Assembly (NCBI GenBank): GCA_017524725.1
Contig: JAFXUZ010000023.1
Coordinates: 1 to 64,000 of the forward strand
DNA length: 64,000 nucleotides
DNA from: Clostridia bacterium
GTDB lineage: Bacteria; Bacillota; Clostridia; Christensenellales; Aristaeellaceae
Direction of reading: 5' to 3'
Positions 8,286 to 17,297 of this stretch are shown one piece after another. Below the pieces are notes generated by a model. That model did no database searches, was not told the DNA's origin, and saw nothing but the letters and a program-made list of their open reading frames with translations. Position 1 is the stretch's first letter, and each line of letters begins with the position of its first letter. Both the position numbers and the translations under genes were made by a program.

Positions 8286-9365
8286 GTGGCTGCCCATCAA
8301 ACCACTGAAGAAAAAATGAATGCTCTGTATGAACTGGGCCGTTCGAAAGGGTCTTTGACCTATGACGAGATCATTTCCGTGCTGGCCAACAGCGATATCG
8401 ATCCCGAAAAGTTCGACTCTGTTCTGGATACCATGGATTCCATGGGGATCAGCATCATCAAGGATGATGCCGCCGAGTCCAAAGAGCCCGAAGAAGAACA
8501 GGATGTGGATGTTCTTGAGGATCTGAGCTATCAGGAAGGGATCAGCATCGATGATCCTGTAAGAATGTACCTGAAAGATATCGGCCGCGTACCCCTTCTG
8601 AAAGCGGAAGAAGAAGTGGACCTGGCCATGCGCATGGAGCAGGGGGACGAGGAGGCAAAAAAGAAACTGGTCGAAGCCAATCTGCGTCTCGTTGTTTCCA
8701 TCGCCAAGCGGTATGTGGGCAGAGGCATGCTTTTTCTGGACCTGATCCAGGAAGGAAATCTCGGCCTGATCAAGGCGGTGGATAAGTTTGACTATAAAAA
8801 AGGTTACAAGTTTTCCACCTATGCCACCTGGTGGATCCGCCAGGCGATCACCCGCGCCATCGCCGATCAGGCCAGGACGATCCGTATCCCGGTCCACATG
8901 GTCGAGACCATCAACAAACTGATCCGTGTTTCCAGGCAGCTTCTCCAGGAATACGGACGCGAACCCACTCCGGCCGAGATCGCCAAAGAGATGGGGATCA
9001 GCGAGAGCAAGGTCCATGAGATCATCAAGATCGCTCAGGAACCCGTTTCACTGGAAACGCCCATCGGCGAAGAAGAGGACAGCCATCTGGGCGACTTCAT
9101 CGAGGACGAGGGCGCCCTGGCACCTGACGAGGCTGCATCCCACGCCCTGATGAAGGAACAACTCTGGGGTGTTCTTGAAACCCTTACCCCCAGGGAACAA
9201 ATGGTGCTCAGGCTTCGCTTTGGTCTGGATGACGGCCGCCAGAGGACGCTGGAGGAAGTTGGCAAGGAATTCAAGGTCACCCGCGAGCGTATCCGCCAGA
9301 TCGAAGCCAAAGCCCTCAGAAAACTCCGGCATCCCACAAGAAGCAACAAACTCAAGGACAACTGA
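8286..9365 (+). CDS. rpoD: Primary RNA polymerase sigma factor RpoD/SigA
   Basis: Housekeeping sigma factor of 359 residues starting at GTG 8286, with GGAGGTG upstream. It has an N-terminal region 1.1 (1-75), region 1.2 ([14 protein letters not shown], 87-100), and region 2 with [31 protein letters not shown] and the -10-binding [18 protein letters not shown] (174-191). Region 3 is at about 205-280, and region 4 has [13 protein letters not shown] and [17 protein letters not shown]. Its consensus agrees with the TTGaca/TATaaT promoters seen throughout the window. It lies before dnaG instead of after it, and a strong terminator follows. Confidence 0.98.
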   Translation: MAAHQTTEEKMNALYELGRSKGSLTYDEIISVLANSDIDPEKFDSVLDTMDSMGISIIKDDAAESKEPEEEQDVDVLEDLSYQEGISIDDPVRMYLKDIGRVPLLKAEEEVDLAMRMEQGDEEAKKKLVEANLRLVVSIAKRYVGRGMLFLDLIQEGNLGLIKAVDKFDYKKGYKFSTYATWWIRQAITRAIADQARTIRIPVHMVETINKLIRVSRQLLQEYGREPTPAEIAKEMGISESKVHEIIKIAQEPVSLETPIGEEEDSHLGDFIEDEGALAPDEAASHALMKEQLWGVLETLTPREQMVLRLRFGLDDGRQRTLEEVGKEFKVTRERIRQIEAKALRKLRHPTRSNKLKDN

Positions 9366-9371
9366 CCGATG

Positions 9372-9398
9372 CCGGACGCCTGTGGGCGTCCGGTTTTT
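9372..9398 (+). terminator. Intrinsic terminator after rpoD
   Basis: Nine-bp stem CCGGACGCC / GGCGTCCGG with a TGTG loop followed by five T (9394-9398). It separates rpoD from dnaG. A TATAAT at 9416-9421 could be the -10 of a dnaG promoter, but no convincing -35 is visible. Confidence 0.85.
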
Positions 9399-9507
9399 GC
9401 CCTGTAAAGAAGGGCTATAATCATATTTTATTTCAAATGGACCCGCTGAAAAACGGACACGGGGGCCGGTCCATGACCCGGATGATTTCTTTTGACGGAG
9501 TTGTTGC

Positions 9508-11268
9508 ATGGCTTACAGAATACCCGATTCCTGGATGGATCGGTTTTATTCCCAGTTGGATATCGTTCAGATCGTATCCTCCTATGTTCCCCTGAAAAGG
9601 AACGGCAAGAGGTATGTGGGCCTTTGTCCTTTTCATCACGAAAAAACCCCTTCGTTTTCCGTCACGCCGGATAAAAACCTGTACTACTGCTTTGGATGCA
9701 AGGCAGGGGGGAACGCGGTCCAGTTCGTAATGGCGATGGAACACCTTGAATATTTGGATGCAGTCAGATTTCTGGCCGACAGAATGCATATGCCCCTGCC
9801 GGAGATGGAAAACGACCCGAATTATGAGCAGCGTAAAAACAAGAGGGAAAAACTGTTTGAGATCAACCGCGAAGCGGCCCGGTATTATCACCGCCTTCTC
9901 TGGACCGACGCCGGAAAGCCAGTCCTTGATTATTTCAGGAAGCGGGGATTGGACGACAATGTGATACGGAAATTCGGCCTCGGCGCTTCCGGTACAGACC
10001 GTTCAGACCTGACGGAAGAACTGTCGGCAAAAGGATATAATCCGGAGGACCTGATCGAAGCCGGTCTGTCCCTCAAGGGCGAAAGCACACCATACGACAT
10101 GTTCCGTGGACGCGCCATGTTCCCCATTATCGATCTGCACGGTCAGGTCCTTGGTTTTGGGGGCAGAAGGCTCGACAGCGGTCAGCCAAAGTACCTCAAC
10201 ACTTCCGATACCCCTGTCTTTAATAAACGCTACGGCGTTTTCGGGGCTAACCTTCTCAGGAAAGCCGGCGATCTGAAACGTGTGATCCTGGTAGAAGGGT
10301 ATATGGATGTGGTGGCCCTTTCCCAATTCGGGATCGACGGCGTTGCGGCTACCCTTGGCACATCGCTGACCGAAGAACAGGCCCGGCTCCTGAAGCGATT
10401 TGCTCCTGAGGTATGGATATCCTATGACGGAGACGAGGCAGGTCAGAGAGCCATCATGCGCGCCATCGGGATCTTTGAGCATGAAGGCATCCCTGCAAAA
10501 GTGCTCTTTTTCCCGGACGGCCTGGACCCGGATGAATTTATCCGCCAAAGAGGCGTGCAAGCTTTTCTCGAGATCGAGCCAATGACCTCGGTGGCTTACC
10601 TGATGGAGCGCAGTGCCGTCGGGAAAGACCTGTCGAAAGACCGGGACAGGATCGAATATGCCAAAGTCTGCTGCGGAATCATACGCAAAATCCGGGATCC
10701 GGTGGACCGGGATTATTATCTTGGCATCCTGTCCTTGAAAACAGGATTCAAAAAGGATGTTCTGCTGGCCCAGATGTCCGCCGGCAGCCAGACAGAACCC
10801 CTTGAACGTCCGTCCGCTTTTCAAAGAAAACCGATGGACAAGGGAACTTCCTCCGTCGTGAGGACAACCCAGGCGGAACGGCTTCTATTTGCTCTTCTTG
10901 CATCCGGAATGCTGCCGAAAGGGACTGTCAGCAAAGAAGATTTTGTTTCTCCTGTCCTCGCCGACGCCGCTGAGATGCTCATCAGCGGGAAAACACCGGA
11001 TGAAGTGATCAGAGAAACCGATGACGCCGCCAGCCGTTCCGCAATCATGGAAGCCCTTCAGACAGAAACAGGGGACGGTCCGGAAACGGATCCATTGACC
11101 TCCGCGCAGGATTGCCTCCGACTGATCCACCAACTCTCCTCCAAGGCCCGTCTGGAAGAGATCAAAAAACAGGTAGCTTCCATGCCCATGGATTCACCGG
11201 AACGTGCTGCCGCGATGAAGCAGATCATGGAACTGCAGAAAGAGATTCAACTGCTAAAGAAAAAATAA
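9508..11268 (+). CDS. dnaG: DNA primase DnaG
   Basis: Synthesises RNA primers at the replication fork with DnaB-type helicase. The 586-residue protein has the N-terminal CHC2 zinc finger (C40, H43, C61, C64), the RNA-polymerase core, and the Toprim domain with VEGYMDVVAL (catalytic E263) and SYDGDEAGQ (D307, D309). A C-terminal helical helicase-interaction region has the family-typical low similarity. ATG 9508 follows ACGGAG by seven bases. It lies between rpoD and trmK. Confidence 0.97.
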   Translation: MAYRIPDSWMDRFYSQLDIVQIVSSYVPLKRNGKRYVGLCPFHHEKTPSFSVTPDKNLYYCFGCKAGGNAVQFVMAMEHLEYLDAVRFLADRMHMPLPEMENDPNYEQRKNKREKLFEINREAARYYHRLLWTDAGKPVLDYFRKRGLDDNVIRKFGLGASGTDRSDLTEELSAKGYNPEDLIEAGLSLKGESTPYDMFRGRAMFPIIDLHGQVLGFGGRRLDSGQPKYLNTSDTPVFNKRYGVFGANLLRKAGDLKRVILVEGYMDVVALSQFGIDGVAATLGTSLTEEQARLLKRFAPEVWISYDGDEAGQRAIMRAIGIFEHEGIPAKVLFFPDGLDPDEFIRQRGVQAFLEIEPMTSVAYLMERSAVGKDLSKDRDRIEYAKVCCGIIRKIRDPVDRDYYLGILSLKTGFKKDVLLAQMSAGSQTEPLERPSAFQRKPMDKGTSSVVRTTQAERLLFALLASGMLPKGTVSKEDFVSPVLADAAEMLISGKTPDEVIRETDDAASRSAIMEALQTETGDGPETDPLTSAQDCLRLIHQLSSKARLEEIKKQVASMPMDSPERAAAMKQIMELQKEIQLLKKK

Positions 11269-11289
11269 CCGACAGTAAAGGATTTATGT

Positions 11290-11925
11290 ATGATCAGTCT
11301 GGATAACAGACTGCGGTCTGTTTTCGACCTTTTTCCATCATGCCGTCTGGCGGCGGATATCGGAGCCGACCATGGAAAGCTGGCGCTGGCCCTGGTCACA
11401 CAAGGTAAGGCGGAAAAGGTCATGGTTACGGATATCAGCAGGGATTCTCTTCGCAAAGCGGAAGACCTTTTCGCAGAACACAACGCAACGCACCTTGCTG
11501 AATTCCTGTTGGGGGACGGAATGACGGTCCTGTCGGAAAACCCGGACGCAGTCTCTGTGTGCGGGATGGGAGGCAAAACCATTTCCGGGATCCTTGAAAA
11601 CGGTATACCGCTGATATACGGCTCAAAGTTGATTCTGTCCCCCCATACGGAGATCCCGACTGTCCGTAGGACGTTATATCGTCTTGGGTACCACATCGCA
11701 TCCGAACGCTGCGTCGTGGCATCCGGAAGGTTCTATATCATTCTTGCAGCCGACCCGGGACGCGAGTCGATCTCCGAGGAGGAAATAGAACTCGGTCCCT
11801 GCCTGTACAGCCAAAGGGACGATCCGGATGTGAAGGATTATTTCCGATGGCGGATCTGCGTTCTTTCCGCGGGAAGAAACGAAGCCGCCAGGATAAAGGC
11901 CGGCTGGTATATCAATGCACTGTGA
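11290..11925 (+). CDS. trmK: tRNA (adenine22-N1)-methyltransferase TrmK
   Basis: SAM-dependent methyltransferase that makes m1A22 in tRNAs of Gram-positive bacteria. The 211-residue protein shows the Rossmann motif AADIGADHGKLALALV (about residues 21-36), VCGMGGKTISGIL (the VxGMGG signature of the family) and LSPHTEIPTVRRTLYRLGYHI. It follows dnaG by 21 bp. In Firmicutes it usually neighbours rpoD and a Nif3-like gene; no Nif3 gene is present here and a tRNA pair follows. Confidence 0.92.
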   Translation: MISLDNRLRSVFDLFPSCRLAADIGADHGKLALALVTQGKAEKVMVTDISRDSLRKAEDLFAEHNATHLAEFLLGDGMTVLSENPDAVSVCGMGGKTISGILENGIPLIYGSKLILSPHTEIPTVRRTLYRLGYHIASERCVVASGRFYIILAADPGRESISEEEIELGPCLYSQRDDPDVKDYFRWRICVLSAGRNEAARIKAGWYINAL

Positions 11926-11985
11926 AACGGTCCTCCGCACGGTTCAAGGATGTTTATGCCAGATGGAAAATACATAAAAAAAGGA

Positions 11986-12014
11986 TTGACATTCCGTGCA
12001 CAAAGTGATAATAT
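11986..12014 (+). promoter_or_regulatory. Promoter of the tRNA-Thr/tRNA-Pro unit
   Basis: TTGACA (11986-11991) with a -10 region TGATAATATA; reading TAATAT at 12009-12014 gives a 17-bp spacer. The same arrangement precedes the initiator tRNA at 57472. Confidence 0.7.
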
Positions 12015-12032
12015 ATATTTTGCTGATCGAAT

Positions 12033-12105
12033 GCCAATGTGGCTCAGTCGGTAGAGCAGCGGTTTCGTAAACCGCAGGTCAAGGGTTCGAGTCCCTTCAT
12101 TGGCT
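12033..12105 (+). tRNA. tRNA-Thr(CGT)
   Basis: A full cloverleaf is readable: acceptor GCCAATG/CATTGGC, D arm GCTC/GAGC, anticodon stem GCGGT/ACCGC with loop TTCGTAA (anticodon CGT), and T arm AAGGG TTCGAGT CCCTT. The 3' CCA is not encoded. Confidence 0.97.
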
Positions 12106-12112
12106 CTTTTTT

Positions 12113-12189
12113 CGAGGTGTAGCGCAGTTTGGTAGCGCGTTTGGTTCGGGACCAAAAGGTCGTGGGTTCAAATCCCGCCACCTCGACCA
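12113..12189 (+). tRNA. tRNA-Pro(CGG)
   Basis: Acceptor CGAGGTG/CACCTCG, anticodon stem TTTGG/CCAAA with loop TTCGGGA (anticodon CGG), T arm GTGGG TTCAAAT CCCGC, and an encoded ACCA end. It lies seven bases after tRNA-Thr and shares its promoter. Confidence 0.97.
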
Positions 12190-12195
12190 AAAAAT

Positions 12196-12218
12196 CCGCC
12201 CTTTGGGGTGGTTTTTTT
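12196..12218 (+). terminator. Terminator of the tRNA-Thr/Pro unit
   Basis: CCGCCC pairs with GGGTGG around a TTTG loop, followed by seven T (12212-12218). Confidence 0.85.
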
Positions 12219-12237
12219 ATTTTCCATCATGTGCATG

Positions 12238-12275
12238 AAAAAAGGCCCGGGTATCTGGAAATGCAGTCCCGGGCC
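12238..12275 (-). terminator. Terminator of the SdrD-B-like gene
   Basis: On the minus strand GGCCCGGG and CCCGGGCC (12275-12268 and 12251-12244) form an 8-bp GC stem followed by a T-run. It lies 17 bp past the stop codon. Confidence 0.85.
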
Positions 12276-12291
12276 GAAGCATCATCGATTC

Positions 12292-15200
12292 TCAGCGTTT
12301 GGTATACGGTGTCCAGTCTTTGACGGGAATGGTGTACCAGCTCTGCGGATATACACCCTCCGAACGCAGGATAAAGCCAAGGTCATAATTCGTATTCTTT
12401 TCGCCGCTTGGAACGACGACTTCATCGAGTGTGATCACAGTGTCGTCGCTTTCCGGAAGAATACTGCAGACCAACGGGTAATCGGTCCTCGGTGAAGTGG
12501 TCTTTAATTCTGCCGGCATGGTCACGGTCATGGAATAGGTACCGGGATAAAGCTCTGTGAACGCATACCGCCCGTATACATCAGTTTCGACGCTTGTGAT
12601 CAATTCCCCGTACTGGTACAGATCGATCCGGATCCCGGGCATACCGTTCTCCGACATATCCTGCAAGCCGTTGCCGTTTGAATCGAGCCAGGCAAAATCA
12701 CCGATCGAACCAATGGCGCCGATGCCGATAGAGGAATCCATCAGCTGCGCACCCATAACAAGATCGATGTCAATGGACCCGGTATTCAGAATGACACTGT
12801 TCTTTTCCCGGGCATCCTGTTCCCTCGCAAACAGGTAATTCTCCGGCAGTTCGCAGGTCAGGCGGTATATGCCGGGGCGGAGAGATTTAAACGCAAAACT
12901 TCCGTCTGCGGCGGATACCGTCCTGCCGGCTTCCTGTTCTCCCTTCATCAGCATGATTTCCCGGCCGCCGATGGCATCGTCTTCTCCGTCCATGTTCCAA
13001 ACAAAACCGCTGATGACGCCAAGCTTCAAAAGTCCGATCTCAAAACTGCCTTTTTTGCCGTCTGTCAGCGTAAAGTCATAGGCCCAGGCAGCGCCTGTAT
13101 GAAAAGACGCGTTGGTCATGAGCGCATCATCCGGAAGGGATACGACGATCCTGTAATCACCGGGATAAAGGTTTTCAGCGGCATACACGCCATCGTGACC
13201 GGAAACTGGTTCGGCGCTGCCTCCCGGGCCTGTCAGGCTAAAGGCCAGGCCTTCAGCGCCATAGTCCTTTTCGTCCGGACTGCCGGAATCGTCGGCGTCA
13301 TAATAGAAACGGACAGAAAGGGAGGAAGGAAGGGAAACGGTGACGCGCTTCCCCGTCCAGTCGGACCCCATATCGAAATTAAGCGAGACCTCGGCGTGAT
13401 CATTCGGAGTCATCGGGACGAAGCCGTCGTCGGATCCGGTGATGATATATCCGTCTGTAATATCGATAACAATCGAGTATTCGTCCGGAAGCAGACTGTT
13501 GAAGGCGAAATTGCCCGTTTCGTCGGTCGTCCTGGAAAGAACAGTACCAAAGGTGGCGGAAGTGACGGTAACCGTCGCCTGAACAGGATCCCTGACGGTG
13601 CATTTATCATCCAGGGCAACCGTACCGGAAAAATCAGTGGTATAAACTGCACCGATGGAAGGGACGGTAAGCAGCATGCCTTTTTCCACCGTTATAAGGC
13701 TGCCGGTCCATTGGTATGTACCCATGACCGGGGTCACCATAACAGAGCCTTCGGGAAGGGTATAGCAGAGGATATAATTTCCGGGGTAGACCCCTTTGAT
13801 ATAGAAGAATCCTTCCTCGTTGGTCGTGTCGGTCAGGTGGCTGGATACCTGGACTCCCTGTTCGTCAAGCAGGGTGACGGTGACGCCCTTCAGACCGCCT
13901 TCATTTGTTTTAAGCTCGTCATACGCAGGATCCAGAAGAACATACCCCTGCAGAGAGCCCGCCTGGTACAAAGCTGCGTCATAAACAGCGGCGGTGTTGG
14001 CAGGCAGTTCGAAAAGATCGGTATCACCGTGGTCCATATTCAGGGAGGTGATCCGGTTCGGACACGGTCCGTCTGCAGGGACTGTGACCGAAGCGATATA
14101 GGGATCGTTAAAGACCACACGGATCCTGTACTTTCCTCCGGGAATATTATCAAAGCGGTAGTTGCCGTCATCGTCCGTCGTGCATTCCTCTACCCGCTCG
14201 TCGTTTCTGTCCATCAACAGGACGCGGAAACCGGAAAGCGGAAGCGCTGAAGCGGAATAATTCCCGGTGCTGTCCTCATACACTTTGCCGCTGACGGAAG
14301 AAGGCTGCGTAATGCCGATCATAAACGACGCGGTGGTACCCCTGCGCAGCGGGATGACTCTGGAAGCGCTGAAGGTACCGTCCCGGTTGGTAAACATGCT
14401 GTCACCGCCGCCGGAAGTAAAGACAAACCCTTCCGGAAGCGTGCATACCAGCATCGCCTCGGAAGCATACAGGCTGCGGAAAGCACAGGAACCTGTGATC
14501 CCATCCGTGATCTGCCTTATGGGTTCACCGTTTGTTTCCAGTGCGATCTCGACGCCGCCCATCAGAAGATCGCCGTCATCCAGGATACCGTTGAAATTGC
14601 TGTCAATGAAGGCGGTGACCGTGACCGCCGTGTCCGGTGTAACGCCGATCAGACCGGCGTCGGTCGTTTTGCCCGCAGTGACGGAAACAGTGCAGGAATC
14701 CTTTCGCCTGGAGGGATCCGAAAAAACGGAACCGCCGGACGAAAACATCCAGTCACTGGAAAGATCCGCTTCAAGGGTATAGTTCCCGGTCTGAAGACCC
14801 GCAAATATAAAGGTCCCGTCCTCGGATGTGACCGCTGACCTGGTCACGCTGCCATCCTGTGACACAAGGGACACTGCAAAGCCGGAAAGTCCTGGATCTC
14901 CGGCGTCGCGGACGCCGTCGGCATTCCTGTCAAGCCAAACGCGCCCGGTGACCTTGCCTGCCTTCACAAGGCCGATGCCCATGGCCAAGCCGGTTTTAAC
15001 CGGCAGTTCAAAGCTGCCCGATGAGCCGATATTACCGCTGACCGGCAAAAAACAATTATACCATTGATTTACCTTCTCACCTGTCGGTCCATAGCCGTAA
15101 TCCTCCGGACAGTTGGCGACAAGGGTATATGTTCCCGGAGAGAGGGAGGAAATGCGTGCCTCGCCATCCTTGTTGGTAGTAACGGAAGCGATCTCGTAGC

Positions 15201-15753
15201 GCACGCCTTCATATTCGTACATCAGGGCGACCTGGACGTTCCTGACCAGGGGTTCCGATGTTCTGCGGCCGCCGTTGGCATTCAGATCTTCAAACGCCAC
15301 CAGGCTGATGGAAGACGCGGACTTGGTGCAGCCGATATTGACAGTTTTCGTTTCGGAGCCGGTAACGGAAAAGGGCGTGGTCTTTGAAGCGTTTCCGGAT
15401 GCGGGCAGGGCGGAGCTGTCCTTCCCATGCAGAGTGAAACGGTATTCCCCCGCAAGCTTTACAGCGATGCGGTACACCCCGTCGGGAACATCGGAAAAAG
15501 TGAAGGAACCGTTCTGGCCCGTCGCGGTCTCCGCGGCGGATGTGACTTCGCCTGCAGGGGACAGCCTCTCGAGGATCAGGGTCGAATTACGGAGGCCGTT
15601 TTCCCCTTTGTCGAAAACGCCGTCCGTATCGCTGTCGATCCAAAGCGTGCCGTTGACCGTACAGCCCTGGGCGGCCGCGACGGCGGCAAAAACAAACAGC
15701 ACCATCAAAAATGCGGTCAGACAAACTGCCATTTTCGAAATTCTGATGCGCAT
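12292..15753 (-). CDS. Large secreted protein of tandem SdrD-B/Cna-B-like beta-sandwich domains
   Basis: Probable extracellular adhesin or stalk-type protein of 1153 residues. ATG 15753 is chosen because GGAGG lies five bases upstream, and it gives a signal peptide (MRIRISKMAVCLTAFLMVLF, cleaved after AAAQ). The mature part reads as about ten repeats of 100-115 residues. Each opens with a W/F-x-D-x-[DN]-x-[DN]-G-type calcium loop (LWIDSDTDGVFD, VWLDRNADGVRD, FAWLDSNGNGLQD) and ends in F-x-x-L-x-P-G-x-Y. The repeats are strongly diverged, so expansion is old. No LPxTG sortase signal or C-terminal membrane anchor is seen; the protein ends in WTPYTKR. How it stays at the surface, if it does, is unclear. 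It has its own promoter and terminator. Confidence 0.85.
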   Translation of the reverse strand: MRIRISKMAVCLTAFLMVLFVFAAVAAAQGCTVNGTLWIDSDTDGVFDKGENGLRNSTLILERLSPAGEVTSAAETATGQNGSFTFSDVPDGVYRIAVKLAGEYRFTLHGKDSSALPASGNASKTTPFSVTGSETKTVNIGCTKSASSISLVAFEDLNANGGRRTSEPLVRNVQVALMYEYEGVRYEIASVTTNKDGEARISSLSPGTYTLVANCPEDYGYGPTGEKVNQWYNCFLPVSGNIGSSGSFELPVKTGLAMGIGLVKAGKVTGRVWLDRNADGVRDAGDPGLSGFAVSLVSQDGSVTRSAVTSEDGTFIFAGLQTGNYTLEADLSSDWMFSSGGSVFSDPSRRKDSCTVSVTAGKTTDAGLIGVTPDTAVTVTAFIDSNFNGILDDGDLLMGGVEIALETNGEPIRQITDGITGSCAFRSLYASEAMLVCTLPEGFVFTSGGGDSMFTNRDGTFSASRVIPLRRGTTASFMIGITQPSSVSGKVYEDSTGNYSASALPLSGFRVLLMDRNDERVEECTTDDDGNYRFDNIPGGKYRIRVVFNDPYIASVTVPADGPCPNRITSLNMDHGDTDLFELPANTAAVYDAALYQAGSLQGYVLLDPAYDELKTNEGGLKGVTVTLLDEQGVQVSSHLTDTTNEEGFFYIKGVYPGNYILCYTLPEGSVMVTPVMGTYQWTGSLITVEKGMLLTVPSIGAVYTTDFSGTVALDDKCTVRDPVQATVTVTSATFGTVLSRTTDETGNFAFNSLLPDEYSIVIDITDGYIITGSDDGFVPMTPNDHAEVSLNFDMGSDWTGKRVTVSLPSSLSVRFYYDADDSGSPDEKDYGAEGLAFSLTGPGGSAEPVSGHDGVYAAENLYPGDYRIVVSLPDDALMTNASFHTGAAWAYDFTLTDGKKGSFEIGLLKLGVISGFVWNMDGEDDAIGGREIMLMKGEQEAGRTVSAADGSFAFKSLRPGIYRLTCELPENYLFAREQDAREKNSVILNTGSIDIDLVMGAQLMDSSIGIGAIGSIGDFAWLDSNGNGLQDMSENGMPGIRIDLYQYGELITSVETDVYGRYAFTELYPGTYSMTVTMPAELKTTSPRTDYPLVCSILPESDDTVITLDEVVVPSGEKNTNYDLGFILRSEGVYPQSWYTIPVKDWTPYTKR

Positions 15754-15788
15754 AGATTCCTCCGTGAATAATAATGAAATCATTTTGA

Positions 15789-15817
15789 ATTGTACCCCGA
15801 ACGCAGGAAGGTGTCAA
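15789..15817 (-). promoter_or_regulatory. Sigma-A promoter of the SdrD-B-like gene
   Basis: Minus-strand TTGACA (15817-15812) and TACAAT (15794-15789) with a 17-bp spacer, about 36 bp before the start codon. It is divergent from the yerC-his promoter 25 bp away. Confidence 0.85.
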
Positions 15818-15841
15818 TGGGATAAACACTGCCGCAGGGGA

Positions 15842-15886
15842 TTGACGATTCTTCTTTTACGTGCTAATATAGCAACGCGCTAAAGC
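15842..15886 (+). promoter_or_regulatory. yerC-his operon promoter with overlapping inverted-repeat operator
   Basis: TTGACG (15842-15847), 17-bp spacer, TAATAT (15865-15870) with an extended-10 TG at 15862-15863. The -10 lies inside an inverted repeat GCTA-N3-TAGC (15863-15873), and a second arrangement TAGC-N5-GCTA (15870-15882) overlaps it. A bound regulator, plausibly YerC itself, would occlude the polymerase. Confidence 0.65.
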
Positions 15887-15903
15887 GTGAAAGCAGGTGA
15901 AGT

Positions 15904-16200
15904 ATGGATCTCTTTGGCTCAGAAAACACGAAATTGCTGATCTCGGCCCTGACCAAGCCGAAGGACGAGGAAGAAATGCAGGTTTTCCTGGAAGACCTGC
16001 TTACTTCCCAGGAGATTGTCGAGATCGCCCGGCGCATGAAAGTGGCGCAGATGCTTTATGAACATACGACATATGACGAGATCGCACGGGAGACCGGCGC
16101 CTCTACAGCGACTATCAGCCGTGTGAACCGTTGTATCCGCTTCGGACACGGCGGCTATGAAAAGGTGCTCGAAAAAATGAAAGGAGGAACGGTACAGTGA
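15904..16200 (+). CDS. YerC/YecD family TrpR-related transcriptional regulator
   Basis: A 98-residue, all-helical protein of the TrpR-like YerC family. The second half carries the helix-turn-helix TYDEIARETGASTATISRVN (about residues 57-76). It is first in the histidine operon and its stop overlaps the hisZ start by 4 bp, so the two are coupled. The position strongly suggests a histidine-responsive repressor, as has been proposed for YerC/HisR in Firmicutes; the ligand is not established from sequence. The inverted repeats over the promoter at 15863-15882 are its candidate operator. ATG 15904 follows GCAGGTGA. Confidence 0.88.
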   Translation: MDLFGSENTKLLISALTKPKDEEEMQVFLEDLLTSQEIVEIARRMKVAQMLYEHTTYDEIARETGASTATISRVNRCIRFGHGGYEKVLEKMKGGTVQ

Positions 16201-17270
16201 AAAACGGTCCGGAACCCGCAGCGTATGAAGAGCGTGTAGGCTCCCAGCTGAGAAATCTGTACGCCTCCTACGGATACGCCCCGTTCAAGGTCTGCAAATT
16301 TGAACCGTATGATTTTTATTCCGCCAATAAAAGCTTTATAACAGGTGACCACATCCTTACATTTACCGATATCAACGGCAAACTGATGGCCTTAAAGCCC
16401 GACGTAACGCTTTCGATCGTCAAAAACTACACATCCGGGCAAAAAAAAGTGTATTACCACGAAAATGTTTACAGGGAAAGCCGTAACGCGGGTGAATTCG
16501 GCGAGATCCCCCAGGCGGGGATCGAATGCATCGGTACCGTCGATAAGGTACAGCAGGCCGAAGTCCTGTCGATGGCGACACAGAGCCTCGCGATCATTTC
16601 CGATCACTGGATATTGAACATCGCTTCGATGAAGCTCATCAGCGCCCTTGTCAGCGCCACCGGGGCAGGCACTGAAAAAGTAAAGGCCCTCCTTTCCTGC
16701 CTGAAGGAAAAAAACCGTCACGAGATCCGTAAACTGACCGCCACTGAAGACAGGCCTGTATCACTGGCGTGGGAGACACTTGCTTCATTTTATGGGCCCT
16801 TCGAGAGGATCGCCGAATTGAGGGATATCTCTTTCAATTCGGGCATGCTTGAAGCCTGTGACGAGATGGATTCGCTTGCCGAAGGTTTTTCAGAAAAGGA
16901 GCTTTCCCATATCCGCATCGATTTTTCAATCATTTCAGATGAAGCGTATTATAACGGCCTGGTCTTCAAGGGATATGTCGAGGGTGTCCATACGGCGGTC
17001 CTTTCGGGGGGACGCTATGACAATCTTGCCGGGCATCTGGGCAAGCGGGCGCAGGCGGTTGGGTTCGCAGTCTATCTGGACATGCTGAACTCGCTGTCAG
17101 CAAGGAACCCCGCGGGCAGTCCCGATGTCCTGATCCTTTACGGTGAGGACGTTCCACTCAACCGGGTCAGGGAGGAGGCCGGCCGCCTCCGCAGGGAAGG
17201 CCGCCGCGTCCTGTGCCTGCCAAAGGGCACGCCGGCTGACGGAGCATACTCCGAAACCGTCGAACTGTAA
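16197..17270 (+). CDS. hisZ: ATP phosphoribosyltransferase regulatory subunit HisZ
   Basis: Histidyl-tRNA-synthetase-like protein that lacks aminoacylation and forms a hetero-octamer with short HisG, conferring activity and histidine feedback. At 357 residues it has class II synthetase motifs (KPDVTLSIVKNY, YYHENVYRES, GEIPQAGIECIG, AVLSGGRYDNL). GTG 16197 overlaps the yerC stop by 4 bp. Its presence fits the 213-residue hisG that follows. Confidence 0.93.
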   Translation: MKNGPEPAAYEERVGSQLRNLYASYGYAPFKVCKFEPYDFYSANKSFITGDHILTFTDINGKLMALKPDVTLSIVKNYTSGQKKVYYHENVYRESRNAGEFGEIPQAGIECIGTVDKVQQAEVLSMATQSLAIISDHWILNIASMKLISALVSATGAGTEKVKALLSCLKEKNRHEIRKLTATEDRPVSLAWETLASFYGPFERIAELRDISFNSGMLEACDEMDSLAEGFSEKELSHIRIDFSIISDEAYYNGLVFKGYVEGVHTAVLSGGRYDNLAGHLGKRAQAVGFAVYLDMLNSLSARNPAGSPDVLILYGEDVPLNRVREEAGRLRREGRRVLCLPKGTPADGAYSETVEL

Positions 17271-17297
17271 CAAATTCACCATCAAGGAAGGAACACC

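Noticed and set aside
13099..14250. 383-codon rightward frame
   Set aside because: It is antisense to the SdrD-B-like gene in a GC-rich stretch with few chance stops; it has no ribosome binding site and no domain.
12292..15753. Repeated segments considered as a CRISPR array
   Set aside because: The repeats are protein-domain repeats of about 320 bp within one open frame, not short direct repeats with spacers.
15784..15903. Possible T-box leader before the his operon
   Set aside because: The leader is only about 25-30 bases after the promoter, far too short; operator control is more likely.
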